A DNA stretch of 52,762 nucleotides from Mycolicibacterium iranicum (GCF_014190915.1 NZ_JACHVU010000014.1:1-52762), one strand, 5' to 3'. Numbered from the stretch's first letter, positions 1 to 8,391 are shown. Numbers and translations are program-made. Notes: a model not told the origin generated them from the letters alone.

Positions 1-91
1 TGGTGAGCGTTCCTAGACAGCTCGCACTCCACTCGGAGGTCTTCGTCTTGTCACCTCACCACGCCGTCACCAACGTCCGTGGTCAGTACAG

Positions 92-1708
92 CTAGGAATC
101 GACGAGACCGCCCTGCCGCAGGTGCAGGACGCGGTTGACCCCGATCGACTCGACGAACGACGCGTCATGACTGACGACGAGAAACGCACCCCGGTACGCC
201 AGCAGCGCGCTTTCCAGTTGCTCAACGCTGACCAGGTCGAGGTTGTTGGTCGGTTCGTCGAGAAGCAGAAGCTGCGGCGGTGGTTCGGCGAACAGCACGC
301 ACGCCAGCGTGGCGCGCAACCTCTCCCCACCGGACAGCGCCCGCACCGGGCGGTCCACCGCGTCACCGTGGAACAGGAACTGCGCGAGCAGATGCCGGCG
401 CCGGGTCGTGGTCATGGCGGGGGTGAACGCCGCGAGGTTGTCGGCGACGCTCCGGTCGTCGTCGAGGAGGTCGAGACGCTGGGACAGGTACGCCACCCGC
501 CCCTGGGCGACCTCGACGGTGCCCGCATCCGGCTCGAGCTCACCGAGCACGGCCCGCAGCAGCGTGGTCTTCCCGGCTCCGTTCGCACCCGTCACCGCGA
601 TGCGTTCGGGTCCGCGGACCGTCAGGTCGACACCGTCGAGCACGGGTCGACCGGAGCGCTGCAGCCGTAAACCCTTGACCTGCAGCACCGTTCGCCCCGG
701 GGGGACGTCGGTGTCGGGTAGGTCGAGGACCACGTGGTCGTCGTCGCGGAGGGCACGCTCGGCGTCCGCCAGCCGCGACCTCGCCTGGTCGATCCGCTTG
801 GCGTGCACATCGTCGGTGCGGCCGGCGGTCTCCTGCGCCCTGCGTTTCATCGCACCGGAGACGATCTTCGGCAGGCCGGCGTCTTTGAGGGTGCGCTGTG
901 CGTTGCCGGATCGGCGGTCGGTCCGCTCCCGCGCCTGCTGGCGTTGCCGTTTCTCGCGTTTGAGCGTCTGCTCGGCGGCGCGCACCGCATCTTCGGCGGC
1001 CCGTCGTGACTCGTCGACGGCGTCCTGGTAATCACTGAAATTGCCGCCGTAGAAGGACATCTCGCCGCGGTGGAGTTCGGCGATGCGATCCATCCGGTCC
1101 AGCAGGACGCGGTCGTGGCTCACCAGCAGCAGGCACCCGCCGAAGTCGTCGAGGGCGTCGTAGAGCCGGTGTCTGGCGTCGGCGTCGAGGTTGTTGGTGG
1201 GTTCGTCGAGCAGCAGGATATCGGGGCGGCGCAGCAACTCTCGGGCCAGACCGAGGGTCACCACCTCGCCGCCGGACAGCGAGGTCAGCGGACGGTCGAC
1301 GGCGAGATGCCCGAGACCGAGGCGGTCGAGCTGGGCCCGGGTCCGCTCTTCGACGTCCCAGTCGTCACCGATGGCCGCGAAGACCGCGTCGCTGGAATCG
1401 CCTGCAGCCAAGGCGTTCAGCGCGTCGATCACGGGCGCCACACCGAGCACCTCGGCGACGCTGCGGTCATCGAGCAGCGGCAGCGTCTGGGGTAGGTAGC
1501 CGACGAGCCCGTCGACGGTCACCGTGCCGGACGACGGTGACAGCTCGCCGGCGAGCAGGCGCAGCAGCGTGCTCTTGCCGGCCCCGTTGGGGGCGACGAG
1601 GCCGGTGCGGCCGGGCCCCACCGTGAACGACAGATCGGTGAACAGCGGGGTGTCGTCGGTTCCGGTGTCGAAGGAGAAGGTCAGCTGGGTGCAGGTGAGT
1701 GACGGCAT
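92..1708 (-). CDS. ABC-F family ATP-binding protein (duplicated ABC ATPase)
   Basis: A 538-residue soluble protein with two ABC ATPase domains in one chain and no membrane segments, the layout of ABC-F proteins, which act on the ribosome rather than as transporters. Domain 1 has Walker A APNGAGKST near residue 40 and the signature LSGGE followed by LLLDEPTNNLD. Domain 2 has GANGAGKTT near residue 375 and LSGGERLRATLA followed by LLLLDEPTNNLD. An Arg/Lys/Glu-rich charged linker (about residues 230-330) joins them, as in the ABC-F linker that reaches the peptidyl-transferase centre. The length is close to the Rv1473-type mycobacterial ABC-F proteins associated with macrolide tolerance, but antibiotic specificity cannot be read from sequence. 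It starts at ATG 1708, downstream of dapE on the same strand. Confidence 0.9.
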   Translation of the reverse strand: MPSLTCTQLTFSFDTGTDDTPLFTDLSFTVGPGRTGLVAPNGAGKSTLLRLLAGELSPSSGTVTVDGLVGYLPQTLPLLDDRSVAEVLGVAPVIDALNALAAGDSSDAVFAAIGDDWDVEERTRAQLDRLGLGHLAVDRPLTSLSGGEVVTLGLARELLRRPDILLLDEPTNNLDADARHRLYDALDDFGGCLLLVSHDRVLLDRMDRIAELHRGEMSFYGGNFSDYQDAVDESRRAAEDAVRAAEQTLKREKRQRQQARERTDRRSGNAQRTLKDAGLPKIVSGAMKRRAQETAGRTDDVHAKRIDQARSRLADAERALRDDDHVVLDLPDTDVPPGRTVLQVKGLRLQRSGRPVLDGVDLTVRGPERIAVTGANGAGKTTLLRAVLGELEPDAGTVEVAQGRVAYLSQRLDLLDDDRSVADNLAAFTPAMTTTRRRHLLAQFLFHGDAVDRPVRALSGGERLRATLACVLFAEPPPQLLLLDEPTNNLDLVSVEQLESALLAYRGAFLVVSHDASFVESIGVNRVLHLRQGGLVDS

Positions 1709-1785
1709 GCAGAAGCTCTCGAAGTCGTGCGGACAGAGACCGGAGGTCGTCAGCGCGAGAGCATGCGTTCAGGTTATCGGCGTGG

Positions 1786-2850
1786 TCAACCGATTAAATA
1801 GTGGCGCAGCACGTCGGTGACCGCGGTGATCTGCTCGACCTCGACGTGCTCGTCGACACGATGGGCGAGGTTCGGGTCGCCGGGGCCGTAGTTGACCGCC
1901 GGAATGCCCAGCGCGGCGAAGCGGGAGACATCGGTCCATCCGTACTTCGCCCGGACCTGTCCTCCGGCGGCGTCGACGAGCGCCGCCGCCGCGGGCCGGG
2001 TCAGCCCGGGCAGTGCGCCCGCCGCAGAATCGGTGAGCTCGATGTCCACGTCGAGCCCGTCGAACACGTCCACCACATGGGCATGGGCCTGCTCGACGGT
2101 GCGGTCCGGCGCGAAGCGGAAGTTGACGGTCACGCGGGCGGCGTCGGGGATCACGTTGCCTGCGATGCCGCCCTCGACGCGCACCGCCGACAGGCCCTCG
2201 CGGTAGACGCAGCCGTCGATGTCGACGCTGCGGGCCCGGTAGGACGTAAGCCGGGCCAGGACATCGCCGAGTTTGTGAATGGCGTTGTCCCCCAACCACG
2301 ATCGGGCCGAATGCGCCCGGGTGCCCGCGGCGCTGACGACCACCCGCAGTGTGCCCTGGCAGCCGGCCTCGATGAATCCGCCGGACGGCTCCCCGAGGAT
2401 CGCGACGTCGGCGGTGAGCCACTCCGGCAGCTCGCGTTCGATGCGGCCCAGACCGTTCGCCGACGCCTCGATCTCCTCGCAGTCGTACATCACGAGCGTG
2501 AGGTCGTGGGCAGCCTCGGTGACCGTCGCGGCCAGATGCAGGAAGACCGCGTCGCCCGATTTCATGTCCGAGGTGCCGCAGCCGTGCAGCACGCCGTCGG
2601 CCAGCCTGCTGGGCAGGTTGTCGGCGGCGGGGACCGTGTCGGTGTGGCCGGCCAGCAGCACACGCGACGGCTTGCCGAAGTTCGTGCGCGCCAGCACCGC
2701 ATCGCCGTTGCGGATGACCTCGAAACCGGTCGTCTGCTCGCGCAGCGCGGTCTCGATCTCGTCGGCGATGCGGGTCTCGTGGCGTGATTCGCTCGGAATG
2801 TCCACCAGGGCGGCGGTCAGCGCGGTCGGATCACCGTGTAGGTCCAGCAC
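1786..2850 (-). CDS. dapE: Succinyl-diaminopimelate desuccinylase
   Basis: M20 zinc peptidase-family enzyme of 354 residues that hydrolyses N-succinyl-LL-2,6-diaminopimelate to LL-diaminopimelate and succinate, in the cytoplasmic lysine and peptidoglycan precursor pathway. Visible metal-site motifs are GHTDTVP (His69, Asp71), GTSDMKSG (Asp95), CEEIEA (Glu125/126) and ILGEPSGG (Glu154), with a late HRVDEHV that can give the last histidine ligand. The GTG at 2850 is preferred because it opens VLDLHGDP, the usual N-terminus of mycobacterial DapE; an in-frame start at 2874 would add eight unusual residues. In M. tuberculosis dapE and dapD are adjacent and divergent; here three extra genes lie between them. 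The upstream aminotransferase gene ends 42 bases before this start on the same strand, so read-through into dapE is possible. Confidence 0.95.
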   Translation of the reverse strand: MLDLHGDPTALTAALVDIPSESRHETRIADEIETALREQTTGFEVIRNGDAVLARTNFGKPSRVLLAGHTDTVPAADNLPSRLADGVLHGCGTSDMKSGDAVFLHLAATVTEAAHDLTLVMYDCEEIEASANGLGRIERELPEWLTADVAILGEPSGGFIEAGCQGTLRVVVSAAGTRAHSARSWLGDNAIHKLGDVLARLTSYRARSVDIDGCVYREGLSAVRVEGGIAGNVIPDAARVTVNFRFAPDRTVEQAHAHVVDVFDGLDVDIELTDSAAGALPGLTRPAAAALVDAAGGQVRAKYGWTDVSRFAALGIPAVNYGPGDPNLAHRVDEHVEVEQITAVTDVLRHYLIG

Positions 2851-2892
2851 ACGACCACGGTAACCCGCTGGCACCGACCGCCTCCGGCGACC

Positions 2893-3936
2893 TCAGTACC
2901 GGATGGCCTCGATGAGCGGGCCGGGCTCGTCCATCAGCGCCCAGAACCGGTCACGGATCGCGACGGTCACCGGCCCGGGTTCACCTGCGCCGATCGGCTC
3001 TCCGTCGAGAGAGTTGATCGGTGTCACGCCACCGGCGGTGGTGACGGCCATGAGCTCGTCGGCGTCGTAGAGTTCGTGGCTGGTGACATCGCGCAGCGTG
3101 GCCTCGATCCCCATCGCGTCGGCGAGCTCGAACACCGTCTTGCGGGTGATGCCGGGCAACGCATTTCGTGACGGCGACGCCAGCTTGCCGTCCTTGACGA
3201 TGCACACGTTGAAGCCGGGCCCCTCGGCCACGCAGTTGTCGGAGTCGAGCAGGATGGCGGTGCGGGCACCCCGGTCCTTGGCCTCGAAACTCGCCGCGGT
3301 GAGGTCGCCCCACTGGTAGTTCTTGATGGTGGGGTCGACGGTGTTGCGTCCGGCGCGGCGCACGTGTCGGGGTACCACGGCGGTGGTGCCGAAGATCTGC
3401 TCGGCCGGCGGGAACGCCCACAGATACGGGATCGCGTAGATGTAGACCTGGTGGGTGAGCTTGGACAGGTCCTTCTCCCCCTTGCGTTTTCCGTAACCGC
3501 GCGTGACCGTCAAGTTGACGAACGACTCCCGCAGCTGGGACATCGAGACACAGCGCTTGGTGATCTCGGCCAGCTCCTCCTTGCTGTAACCCGGGTCGAG
3601 CCGCAGCTTGCGGGCGCCGTCGAGCAACCGGTCGAGGTGATCGCCGAGCCGGAAGATGTTGCCGTGCCAGACGTGGGCGACGGTGTAGGTCAGGTCGGAA
3701 TGCCCGAAGCCGGTGTCGAAGATCGAGATCTTGGCGTCCTCGGCGGGAATGAACTCGTCCTCGATCCAGGCGACGCCGCCGGCGAACGGGCTGGAGTAGT
3801 CGATCTCGTAGTCGCTGTACTGGATCACCGAACCCGCGGGTGTGTCCTCCCGGATTGCTCCGGGCTCGACGGCGACGAGGTTCGAGGTGCCTTGCTGGAT
3901 GGTGTGGTGGATGGTGTTGTGGTCGGTGACGGTCAT
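2893..3936 (-). CDS. Class IV PLP aminotransferase, (R)-selective amine transaminase type
   Basis: A 347-residue fold-type IV PLP enzyme. The catalytic lysine is expected at Lys205 in TIKNYQWGDL. Other family motifs are SIFDTGFGHSDLTYTVAHVW (69-88), the phosphate-site LPGITRKTV, and TTAGGVTPI near the C-terminus. The whole chain aligns by eye with the (R)-selective amine:pyruvate transaminase from Arthrobacter (ATA-117 type) and is almost the same as the M. vanbaalenii enzyme I remember. That group differs from ordinary IlvE or D-amino acid transaminase, and transfers amino groups between primary amines and pyruvate. The natural substrate is unknown. I chose ATG 3936 (MTVTDHN) over 3996 because of an AAGGAC Shine-Dalgarno-like stretch and because 3936 avoids overlap with the permease gene. 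It lies 56 bases after the permease gene and is probably co-transcribed with it. Confidence 0.88.
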   Translation of the reverse strand: MTVTDHNTIHHTIQQGTSNLVAVEPGAIREDTPAGSVIQYSDYEIDYSSPFAGGVAWIEDEFIPAEDAKISIFDTGFGHSDLTYTVAHVWHGNIFRLGDHLDRLLDGARKLRLDPGYSKEELAEITKRCVSMSQLRESFVNLTVTRGYGKRKGEKDLSKLTHQVYIYAIPYLWAFPPAEQIFGTTAVVPRHVRRAGRNTVDPTIKNYQWGDLTAASFEAKDRGARTAILLDSDNCVAEGPGFNVCIVKDGKLASPSRNALPGITRKTVFELADAMGIEATLRDVTSHELYDADELMAVTTAGGVTPINSLDGEPIGAGEPGPVTVAIRDRFWALMDEPGPLIEAIRY

Positions 3937-3992
3937 GTGCTTACAGTCCTTTTCGTTGCGAGGTTCGAGAGAACGGGGCGGGGCGACCCGGT

Positions 3993-5501
3993 TCACACAC
4001 CGTGGGTCCTGGCATAGTCGGCACCCGCGTCACCGCGGCGCAGCCGCGCCTTCAGCCCGGTCGCCCACCAGATGCCGGCGAGCACGACGATGCCGAGGAA
4101 CACCCATTTATTGCTGGTGAACTGGGGCAGGAACAGCAGCGCCACAGCCACGCCCAGGAACACCACCAGAGCGGTCACGTACAGCGGCAACCTCCAGCGT
4201 CCCAGGTCGAAGGTCCCCGGTTCGGCGACCGGGATGGTGCCGTTGCGATATCCGACGAGCAACCCGACGGTCTGCAGGATGTAGACGAAGAAGAACAGCA
4301 GCGACGCGATGCCGATGATGTAGTTGAACGCCTTCTCGTTGACCAACGCCGACAACAGCAGAAGCGTTGAGAGGCAACCCAGCCCGATCACCGCGAACGT
4401 CGGGGCCTTGCTCTTGGGCGAGACGTGACGCCACACGTGGGAGAAGGGCAGCATGTTGTCGCGGGCCATCGAGTAGGCGAGCCGGGTGGCGACCAGGATG
4501 TTGGCCAGCAGGCACGCCAGGATGTTGGTCAGGGCAATGGCCACGATGACCTTGGTGACGACGGGACCGGCCTGCTGGGTGATGATCTCCTCGATCGGTG
4601 CCGCCGAATAGGCCTCCACCGCAGCGGGATCCTTGATGGCGAGCACGTACACCACGTACATCAGGAACTCGATGACGATCGAGGTGATGAGCGCGTAGAA
4701 CATCGTCCTGGGGACCACGCGGCGGGCGTTCTTGGTCTCCTCGGCGACGTCGGCGCCGGATTCGACACCGATGAGCCCGAAGAACGGCCCGAGCGCGGCG
4801 GCCAGCCAGGCCAGCATGTAGGAGTCCTTGTCGCCGGACTCGCCGCCGGTGAACAGGGTCGAGATGGGCTGGTGGTTCTCGGGCGCGGAGAACGCGATGA
4901 CGGCGATCAGTGCAGTGGCACCGACGGTGATGACGAGCTCGAGGCTGACACCGATGTTGTTGACCATGGTCGCGAAGCGGACACCGTAGATGTTGATCAG
5001 CACGCAGACGAACACCACGGCGATCGCGAGCAGGATCTGGGTGGTCTGCGTCATGCCCCAGCCCAGGAGGCCGCCGAGGTAGCCGGACAGGATGAAGCCG
5101 ACCCCGGTCATGCCGCAGACCCAGCCCATCAGCGCGATGAAGCCGGTGAACCACGCCAGGTTGGGCCCGTTGATGCGGCTGATCCACTGGTAGGAGTAGC
5201 CGGCCAGTGGGAGCTTCGCAGTCAGGTCCGCGGCGATGAACGTCCACAGCGCGAACACTGCGCCGGCCAGTAGCAGCGTCCAGACGAACGGTGCGCCGGC
5301 GGTGAAATAGCCCGCGCCGAATCCGGTGAACACGGCAGTGGTGGCGCTGATGGTGGCGAAGCCGATCGCGAACGAGGCCAGCGTTCCGACGGAGCGGTCG
5401 AGTCTCTGGGTGTAGCCCAGTTCGGCGAGCTTCGCGTCCTCGGCGCCCAGCGCGGGGACGCGCTGTTCTGAATGAGTCGGTGGGGTCATTGCTTCGGTCA
5501 T
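3993..5501 (-). CDS. APC-family amino acid/amine permease
   Basis: An integral membrane protein of about 502 residues with roughly twelve hydrophobic helices. The N-terminal region TLASFAIGFATISATTAVFTG resembles the first unwound helix of the amino acid-polyamine-organocation superfamily. It should import an amino acid or amine by proton or sodium coupling; the substrate cannot be told from sequence. GVESGADVAEETKNARRVVPR in the middle is the typical APC cytoplasmic loop. ATG 5501 is preferred to the GTG six bases upstream because GGAG lies five bases before it. It sits between the LysR gene and the transaminase gene on the same strand, so it is the likely uptake partner for the transaminase substrate. 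Confidence 0.88.
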   Translation of the reverse strand: MTEAMTPPTHSEQRVPALGAEDAKLAELGYTQRLDRSVGTLASFAIGFATISATTAVFTGFGAGYFTAGAPFVWTLLLAGAVFALWTFIAADLTAKLPLAGYSYQWISRINGPNLAWFTGFIALMGWVCGMTGVGFILSGYLGGLLGWGMTQTTQILLAIAVVFVCVLINIYGVRFATMVNNIGVSLELVITVGATALIAVIAFSAPENHQPISTLFTGGESGDKDSYMLAWLAAALGPFFGLIGVESGADVAEETKNARRVVPRTMFYALITSIVIEFLMYVVYVLAIKDPAAVEAYSAAPIEEIITQQAGPVVTKVIVAIALTNILACLLANILVATRLAYSMARDNMLPFSHVWRHVSPKSKAPTFAVIGLGCLSTLLLLSALVNEKAFNYIIGIASLLFFFVYILQTVGLLVGYRNGTIPVAEPGTFDLGRWRLPLYVTALVVFLGVAVALLFLPQFTSNKWVFLGIVVLAGIWWATGLKARLRRGDAGADYARTHGV

Positions 5502-5592
5502 GGTCACTCCAGGTCAAACCAGTGAGAAGAACACGTGCTGACAGAAAACCGCCATCGGCCCGACACCGGAAGTTTCTTGTTCTGATCGACTT

Positions 5593-5607
5593 ATAAACTG
5601 CGGTTAT
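5593..5607. promoter_or_regulatory. Candidate LysR-type operator (T-N11-A, imperfect dyad)
   Basis: The 15 bases read ATAAAC-TGC-GGTTAT, an interrupted dyad with five of six arm positions paired. It contains T (5594), eleven bases, then A (5606), the classical LysR-type box. It lies in the 127-base gap between the LysR gene and the permease gene, about 90 bases before the permease start, where a regulator of the cassette would be expected to bind. This is inference from position and pattern only. Confidence 0.4.
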
Positions 5608-5628
5608 CAGTGGCGTTCGTGCCCTGCG

Positions 5629-6531
5629 TCAGCCGGGGGCGTCACCGAAGCTCCACTGCGACTGCACATGCCTGACCAGTGCGTCTGCCTGTGGTGTGAG
5701 GTCGGTCGGGTTCCATGCCAGCGCGGTGTGGCTGGGCGGCCGGTCGCTGATCGGGACGTAGACGATCCCCGGGCGGTCGTAGAAGCGGGCCACCGACGAC
5801 GTCGTGAAGCTGATGCCCAGGCCGCGGGCGATGGCGGTGGTCTCGGCCTCGTAGGTCGCGGCGACGGCGGCGATGGTGGGTGGCCGGTTGCCGCGCACGT
5901 CCATCGCCAGCCAGTAGTCGCGCCACGTCCCCGCCGTCAGCGGCGCGCACACGATGGGATCGTCGAGAAGCTCGGCGATCTCGACCTCGGTGCGCTGGGC
6001 CAGCGGGTGGTCGCGGGGCAGGCAGGCGACCCACGACTCGGAGTCCAGGATCAGCATCCGGTGCTCGGGCAGGTCCACCGGGGGCCGGATGATCGCGACG
6101 TCGGTGGTTCCGTCGGCGAGCCCGGCGGTCGGGTCCGCGAAGTCGAACTCCAGCGGTTCGACGGTGACGTCCGGGTAGGCCGCCTCGAAATGGCGCACCA
6201 GGCGGAACAGCAGATCCGCGCCGGTGCCGATGAGGTAGCCGACCCGCAGCACGCCGCGTCTGGTGCCGGACAGCATGATCAGGTTGTCGACGATCGCGGT
6301 GACGCCCGAGAGCGCCTGCTGCACCTGGGGCAGCCAGGCCGCACCGAGGTCGGTCAGCGCGACCTCGCGGGTGTTGCGGTGGAACAGCACGACGCCGAAC
6401 TGGTGCTCGAGCTGCTTGATCGCCGTCGACAGCGCCGGCTGGGTGATGAACAGCTTCTCCGCGGCGCGGCGGTAGTTCAGTTCCTCGCCGAGCATGGCGA
6501 AGTAGCGAAGCTGACGCAAGGTCACATCCAC
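5629..6531 (-). CDS. LysR family transcriptional regulator
   Basis: A 300-residue LysR regulator. The N-terminal winged helix-turn-helix covers about residues 1-60 (LRQLRYFAMLGEELNYRRAA, then ITQPALSTAIKQLEHQFG). The co-inducer-binding domain follows from about residue 90 (RVGYLIGTGADLLFRLVRHF). GTG 6531 gives exactly the standard LysR length; the open frame continues upstream into dapD but those residues look non-coding. It is first of three leftward genes (regulator, permease, transaminase) and diverges from dapD with 73 bases between starts. The likely role is substrate-dependent control of the permease and transaminase genes; the effector is unknown. Confidence 0.9.
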   Translation of the reverse strand: MDVTLRQLRYFAMLGEELNYRRAAEKLFITQPALSTAIKQLEHQFGVVLFHRNTREVALTDLGAAWLPQVQQALSGVTAIVDNLIMLSGTRRGVLRVGYLIGTGADLLFRLVRHFEAAYPDVTVEPLEFDFADPTAGLADGTTDVAIIRPPVDLPEHRMLILDSESWVACLPRDHPLAQRTEVEIAELLDDPIVCAPLTAGTWRDYWLAMDVRGNRPPTIAAVAATYEAETTAIARGLGISFTTSSVARFYDRPGIVYVPISDRPPSHTALAWNPTDLTPQADALVRHVQSQWSFGDAPG

Positions 6532-6604
6532 GGTGGTGGCGCGCCTCCTGGCCTGATCGGGACCCCGTGAAGCGATGCTAGGCCCACCGGTAGCCTGAAG
6601 CACC

Positions 6605-7558
6605 GTGACTTCTGGAGCATCAGGCATCGGCGTGGCGACGATCGCGGCCGACGGAACGGTTCTTGACGCGTGGTTCCCGGCCCCGGAGCTTTCCGACGAG
6701 GCCGAGGCCGAGGCGGGGACGGTGCGGATGTCGGTGGCCGAGGTGCCCGCCGAGCTCGCCGAACTGGCCACGCGCGACGAGGACCGCGGCGTCGACGTCG
6801 TCGTGATCCGTACCGCGATCGCCTCGCTGGACGACAAGGCCGTCGACGCCTACGACGCCTATCTGCGGCTGCATCTGCTGTCGCACCGCCTGGTGGCGCC
6901 GCACGGACTGAACGCCGACGGCTTCTTCGGTGTGCTGACCAACGTGGTCTGGACGAATCACGGCCCCTGCGCGGTCGAGGGTTTCGAGACCGTGCGGGCA
7001 CGCCTGCGCCGGCGCGGGCAGGTCAACGTCTACGGGGTGGACAAGTTCCCGCGCATGGTCGACTACGTGCTGCCCGCGGGCGTGCGCATCGCCGACGCGG
7101 ACCGGGTGCGGCTCGGCGCGCACCTGGCGGCGGGCACCACCGTGATGCACGAGGGATTCGTGAACTACAACGCGGGCACGCTGGGCAGCTCGATGGTCGA
7201 GGGCCGCATCTCGGCCGGCGTGGTCGTCGACGACGGCTCCGACATCGGCGGTGGCGCGTCGATCATGGGCACGCTGTCGGGCGGTGGCACGCAGGTGATC
7301 TCGGTCGGCAAGCGATGCCTGCTGGGCGCCAACGCGGGCCTGGGTATTTCCTTGGGCGACGACTGCGTGATCGAGGCCGGTCTGTACGTCACCGCGGGCA
7401 CGAAGGTGACCACAGCGGATGGGGAGACTTTGAAGGCGCGCGAGCTCTCCGGCGCCAACAACCTGCTGTTCCGGCGTAATTCGGTGACCGGCGCGGTCGA
7501 GGTCGTCAAGCGCGACGGCACCGGCATCACGCTCAACGAGGCACTGCACGCCAACTAG
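6605..7558 (+). CDS. dapD: 2,3,4,5-tetrahydropyridine-2,6-dicarboxylate N-succinyltransferase
   Basis: A 317-residue acyltransferase, the same length as M. tuberculosis DapD. It transfers succinyl from succinyl-CoA to tetrahydrodipicolinate, the committed step of the succinylase branch of diaminopimelate synthesis. The C-terminal half carries the left-handed beta-helix hexapeptide pattern (for example the stretches around VRLGAHLAAGTTVMHEGFVN and GAYSTMGTL-like SIMGTLSGGG), which trimerises to form the active sites. It starts at GTG 6605 and stops at 7558. Repeat copy A begins 59 bases after the stop and may act in transcription termination. It diverges from the LysR gene instead of from dapE. 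Confidence 0.95.
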   Translation: MTSGASGIGVATIAADGTVLDAWFPAPELSDEAEAEAGTVRMSVAEVPAELAELATRDEDRGVDVVVIRTAIASLDDKAVDAYDAYLRLHLLSHRLVAPHGLNADGFFGVLTNVVWTNHGPCAVEGFETVRARLRRRGQVNVYGVDKFPRMVDYVLPAGVRIADADRVRLGAHLAAGTTVMHEGFVNYNAGTLGSSMVEGRISAGVVVDDGSDIGGGASIMGTLSGGGTQVISVGKRCLLGANAGLGISLGDDCVIEAGLYVTAGTKVTTADGETLKARELSGANNLLFRRNSVTGAVEVVKRDGTGITLNEALHAN

Positions 7559-7617
7559 CGCACCTGGGCTTGCACCTGGCCCTGGACCTGCACCTCGCCC
7601 TGCACCCTGGACTTGCA

Positions 7618-7681
7618 CCGCGAGCGCGCGTGTCTGCACACCGACGCGCCGCAGGTCCTGGCACTTTGCGCGCGCTCGTCG
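7618..7681 (+). repeat. Palindromic intergenic repeat, copy A
   Basis: A ~64-bp element between the convergent dapD and M15 peptidase genes. The left arm CGCGAGCGCGCG (7619-7630) and right arm GCGCGCGCTCG (7668-7678) are inverted copies. The next bases TCTGCACACCGACGCGCCG are shared with the other copies. Its reverse complement matches copies B and C at most positions. The 57 bases before it (7561-7617) hold loose repeats of CACCTGG/CTGCACC. Confidence 0.75.
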
Positions 7682-7714
7682 TGCTCCCCGGTGCTCGTCA
7701 CGCGCCACCGCGCG

Positions 7715-8356
7715 CTACCCCGAGGCGTTCGGCTTGAGCGGTGGGCAGTTGCCCTGGGCGTCGACGGCCAGTTCGAAATGCCAGATCTCGTTGGCGTAGA
7801 TCTGGCACAGCCCGAACTGCCTACCGTTGGCGATCAGCCAGCGATCCGCTTCGGGCGGACCGATGTCAATGGCCTGCCCCATCACATGTTTGGACACCTC
7901 GGGTGTCGCGACGAACTCTGCGGCCCTCTCGACGCTGCCGTAGGTGCGCACACCGTCGTCGAACAGTCGCTGTTGAAAACCCTTGGACCGCCAGCCCGAT
8001 GTCACGAGGAGCTGGACGCCTTGCGCCTCCGCCGCCCGGGTGGCGTCTTGCACGGCCTGCAGCAGAGCTGGATCCAGTTGCGACAGAATGGGATTGGCGG
8101 TATCGAACGGCGAGAGCATGGTGCCGTCGGGCAACCAGCCGCCCGTGGTGTCGACCGCGGACGCGCCGATCGACAGTGCGTCGGCGGGCGGGGCCGGTGG
8201 GATCGGCGGTGGCGGGGGCAGGGTGATGCTGGTCTGCACGAGCATCACCTCCGGCGGTTGCCCGCACGCCGCAAGCAGCGTGGCAAGCAGCGCACCGCCG
8301 ACGGCGGCGAGCGCGCGCGAAAAGCCAGGGTGCGCGGCGCGTCGGCGGGCAGACAC
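7715..8356 (-). CDS. M15-family D-Ala-D-Ala carboxypeptidase-like lipoprotein
   Basis: A 213-residue predicted exported lipoprotein. The signal peptide has an Arg-rich n-region, hydrophobic ALAAVGGALLATLLAA and lipobox LAAC near residue 30. The mature domain carries the VanY/M15 zinc pattern: TSGWRSKGFQ, SKHVMGQAIDIG (His and Asp ligands) and NEIWHFE (His ligand). The family trims D-alanyl-D-alanine or related peptides of the cell wall. GTG 8356 is the only plausible start giving a signal peptide; no ATG, GTG or TTG follows before the hydrophobic core. This start and about the first 16 residues lie inside repeat copy B. It follows the VOC gene by 35 bases on the same strand. Confidence 0.82.
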   Translation of the reverse strand: MSARRRAAHPGFSRALAAVGGALLATLLAACGQPPEVMLVQTSITLPPPPPIPPAPPADALSIGASAVDTTGGWLPDGTMLSPFDTANPILSQLDPALLQAVQDATRAAEAQGVQLLVTSGWRSKGFQQRLFDDGVRTYGSVERAAEFVATPEVSKHVMGQAIDIGPPEADRWLIANGRQFGLCQIYANEIWHFELAVDAQGNCPPLKPNASG

Positions 8357-8370
8357 GCGCGCTCGCGGGG
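8307..8370 (-). repeat. Palindromic intergenic repeat, copy B (overlaps a CDS start)
   Basis: It has the same family features as copy A in the opposite orientation: GCGAGCGCGCGCG (8308-8319 region) at one end, GCGCGTCGGCGGGCAGACAC in the middle and CGCGCGCTCGCGG at the other end. It covers the 5' end of the M15 lipoprotein gene, so about sixteen codons of the n-region are encoded by the repeat. Copies A and B therefore flank the lipoprotein gene as inverted repeats. Confidence 0.75.
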
Positions 8371-8391
8371 CGGGGGGACCCCCTCGGGTCG

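Noticed and set aside
1..91. Possible end of a further gene at the left edge
   Set aside because: No frame with recognisable residues in 91 bases. Treated as the gap beyond the ABC-F gene.
7561..7617. Loose CTGCACC/CACCTGG repeats, first taken for a CRISPR-like or tandem array
   Set aside because: Units vary in length (about 12-18 bases) and have no regular spacers. Best seen as low-complexity sequence beside repeat copy A.
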